A program made the translations under genes and the position numbers. Under the pieces are notes generated by a model, which saw nothing but the letters and a program-made list of their open reading frames with translations, made no database searches and was not told the DNA's origin. DNA of 6,334 bases from positions 1 to 6,334 of the forward strand of contig CBDUST010000272.1 of the NCBI GenBank assembly GCA_965369945.1. The letters run 5' to 3'. This document shows positions 5,016-6,334 of the stretch, one piece after another. Position 1 is the stretch's first letter; the number at the start of each line of letters is the position of its first letter. Origin of the DNA: JADFNO01 sp965369945 (lineage in GTDB: Bacteria; Planctomycetota; Phycisphaerae; Phycisphaerales; SM1A02).

Positions 5016-5789
5016 GTGAAGTGCCGGATTACACGACTCGTCGTCTTCCTCGTCCTCAGCGCGATCGTCAACGTCGCCGTGGCGTGGGGGTTTGCGTACT
5101 GGATCGTTCCGTACAAAGGCCAAATCTTTCCTGCGCAGAACGGGATAGTGGAAGTCTACTTCGCAGTAGGTGATTCGTTGCCCAGGTGGGTCTTCAAGGA
5201 ATTGAGGCAACCCGGCGCATCGACCTTGGTCTGGTGGGACCAAAGGTCTGACCCAAAACCCGTGGAATCCAAGCAGGCTTTAGTGTTCTCGATGAGGAAT
5301 CTCTTCGAGCAGGCATCGCCGCCACCCTGGAGCGCAGTACGCCGAACGCCCGTCGCTTCACAACAGGTCGAGACTTCGCAGGTTCGTCCGATCGTCGAAT
5401 GCGCTCGCGGTTGGCCATGTCTTGCATTGCTTAGTCGCATCGATTTGCAACGAAACCCTACGACTCGCGAGTACGACATCACTAAAGTTGGAGGCGGGAT
5501 CCCGATCGAAACACACCACTGGCCACCGCAGAAGCCGGGTATGGTTTGGTACACCGGCCCAATCCCCCAGCGCGCCATTCTTCCCTACCGCCCCATCTGG
5601 CCCGGCTTCGCGATCAATACGATCTTGTTTGCTGCGATCCTGTGGTTACCTTTCGCGCCGTTCCACCTACGACGATATGTGCGCGTCAAGCGCGGTCACT
5701 GCATCAAGTGCAACTACGATTTGCGCGGAACTTCCGGGGGCGTTTGCCCGGAGTGTGGTAAGGAGCTTTGCGAAGTGGTGACGCAATGA
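5016..5789 (+). CDS. Membrane protein with C-terminal zinc ribbon (CxxC-YDLRG-CPEC), function unknown
   Basis: A 257-residue protein. An N-terminal hydrophobic helix (about 5-30) leads into an outward-facing region of roughly 160 residues. A second helix (about 197-216, in RPIWPGFAINTILFAAILWLPF) is followed by an arginine-rich stop-transfer segment. The cytosolic tail holds a four-cysteine zinc ribbon: C229-IK-C232-NYDLRG-x5-C244-PE-C247. This arrangement recalls abundant hypothetical families of Planctomycetes. I recognise the architecture but no function. I chose GTG at 5016, just before the first helix. GGAG lies 14 bases upstream, which is rather far. The frame is open to a TTG at 4941, but that would translate a repeat palindrome. 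The stop overlaps the next gene's ATG (ATGA), so the two are coupled. The exported domain has two cysteines close together (ECARGWPC, about 128-135), a possible disulfide. Confidence 0.75.
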   Translation: MKCRITRLVVFLVLSAIVNVAVAWGFAYWIVPYKGQIFPAQNGIVEVYFAVGDSLPRWVFKELRQPGASTLVWWDQRSDPKPVESKQALVFSMRNLFEQASPPPWSAVRRTPVASQQVETSQVRPIVECARGWPCLALLSRIDLQRNPTTREYDITKVGGGIPIETHHWPPQKPGMVWYTGPIPQRAILPYRPIWPGFAINTILFAAILWLPFAPFHLRRYVRVKRGHCIKCNYDLRGTSGGVCPECGKELCEVVTQ

Positions 5790-6223
5790 AGCGAAAGCGA
5801 GGCCGTGTCAAATGGGTCGGGGTGGCCGCATGTGCCTTCCTATTGTGTGCTTGGATTGGCACGTTCTGGTCGGCGATCGGCTACCAGTTCCCAACCGTGG
5901 TTGTCGACCTGAGCGTCGGATGCTTTGAAGTATCGGTGTACCCCAAAGGGATGCCAACGCAGGGATGGTTCGCCGCGTGGCAGCCCTACGAAGCCTATTG
6001 GCTGCCAACGATCATCCGCGGCAGCTTCATAACCTCACGAACAACGCACGTTTTTGTTCCACTTTGGATACCGCTTCTTCTTGTCGGAGCGGCGACGATC
6101 TGGGCGTTCAGACATGACTGGCGATTTGCGCCGGAACACTGTCAGGCATGTGACTACGACCTGCGCGGCGATTTCTCAGTCAGCTGCCCCGAATGCGGCT
6201 GGCGACGGGAAGATGTGGCGTAG
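5786..6223 (+). CDS. Small membrane protein with C-terminal zinc ribbon, function unknown
   Basis: A 145-residue protein with the same plan as its upstream neighbour: basic start (MKRKRGRVK), transmembrane helix (about 9-31), a short outward segment of about 58 residues rich in aromatic residues (WFAAWQPYEAYWLP), a second helix (about 90-109), then a zinc ribbon C119-QA-C122-DYDLRG-x5-C134-PE-C137. The shared ribbon and topology suggest a partner or distant paralogue; the outer domains do not obviously align. The ATG at 5786 overlaps the previous stop as ATGA and is preferred over an in-frame TTG at 5768. The zinc ribbon could bind nucleic acid or protein on the cytosolic side, but nothing in the sequence decides this. 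Confidence 0.75.
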   Translation: MKRKRGRVKWVGVAACAFLLCAWIGTFWSAIGYQFPTVVVDLSVGCFEVSVYPKGMPTQGWFAAWQPYEAYWLPTIIRGSFITSRTTHVFVPLWIPLLLVGAATIWAFRHDWRFAPEHCQACDYDLRGDFSVSCPECGWRREDVA

Positions 6224-6252
6224 AATGACGTCGTGAAGGATAATGACCTCAA

Positions 6253-6334
6253 ATGATCGGCTATTGGTGGACAGCATGGCTTTGGTGGATCGGCGGCGCA
6301 GTGGTTGGCTTGCTCGGTCTATGGCTGCTCTATT
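6253..6334 (+). CDS. Start of a Trp-rich membrane ORF, truncated by the window edge
   Basis: From the ATG at 6253 the frame is open to the end of the window (27 full codons): MIGYWWTAWLWWIGGAVVGL followed by LGLWLLY. It is strongly hydrophobic with six tryptophans, consistent with an N-terminal transmembrane helix. AAGGA (6236-6240) lies 12 bases upstream, a slightly long spacing. It starts 29 bp after the preceding zinc-ribbon gene on the same strand and may be a third member of that cassette. A second ATG at 6243 opens a less hydrophobic frame and is too close to the AAGGA. Confidence 0.45.
   Translation, partial: MIGYWWTAWLWWIGGAVVGLLGLWLLY

Overview
The window (about 57% GC by eye, no CRISPR, transposase or rRNA) looks like chromosomal DNA of a planctomycete, probably class Phycisphaerae. 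The main clue is a pair of small membrane proteins ending in the zinc ribbon pattern CxxC-x-YDLRG-x(5)-CPEC, which I associate with large hypothetical families in that group. GC-rich palindromes flanked by TTAG and weak or absent Shine-Dalgarno sequences fit the same picture. The taxonomic call is inference; no database was searched.

Layout: (1) 83-451, minus strand: queD (6-carboxytetrahydropterin synthase). (2) 621-2323, plus strand: a three-gene cassette of an ECF-like sigma factor, an overlapping single-pass membrane protein with a degenerate thioredoxin-like domain (candidate anti-sigma/sensor), and an exported thioredoxin-like paralogue with an intact CxxC. It ends in a strong intrinsic terminator at 2352-2400. 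(3) 2378-4145, minus strand: an EamA/DMT transporter and queE (7-carboxy-7-deazaguanine synthase), convergent with the cassette. (4) 4155-4849, plus strand: a sigma-70-type promoter, tRNA-Leu(GAG) and smpB. (5) 4867-4988: a cluster of GC-rich palindromes, including an inverted pair resembling REP/BIME elements. (6) 5016 to the right edge, plus strand: two translationally coupled membrane zinc-ribbon proteins and the start of a third Trp-rich membrane ORF.

How it works together: QueD and QueE catalyse consecutive steps of the preQ0/queuosine pathway and lie on the same strand, but the sigma/thioredoxin cassette and the transporter gene sit between them. tRNA-Leu and SmpB both belong to translation; SmpB with tmRNA rescues stalled ribosomes. 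The most interesting unit is the sigma/tethered-Trx/exported-Trx cassette. It has the architecture of an envelope-sensing sigma switch in which the presumed sensor domain has lost one redox-motif cysteine while its secreted paralogue keeps the pair. The zinc-ribbon membrane genes have no known function.
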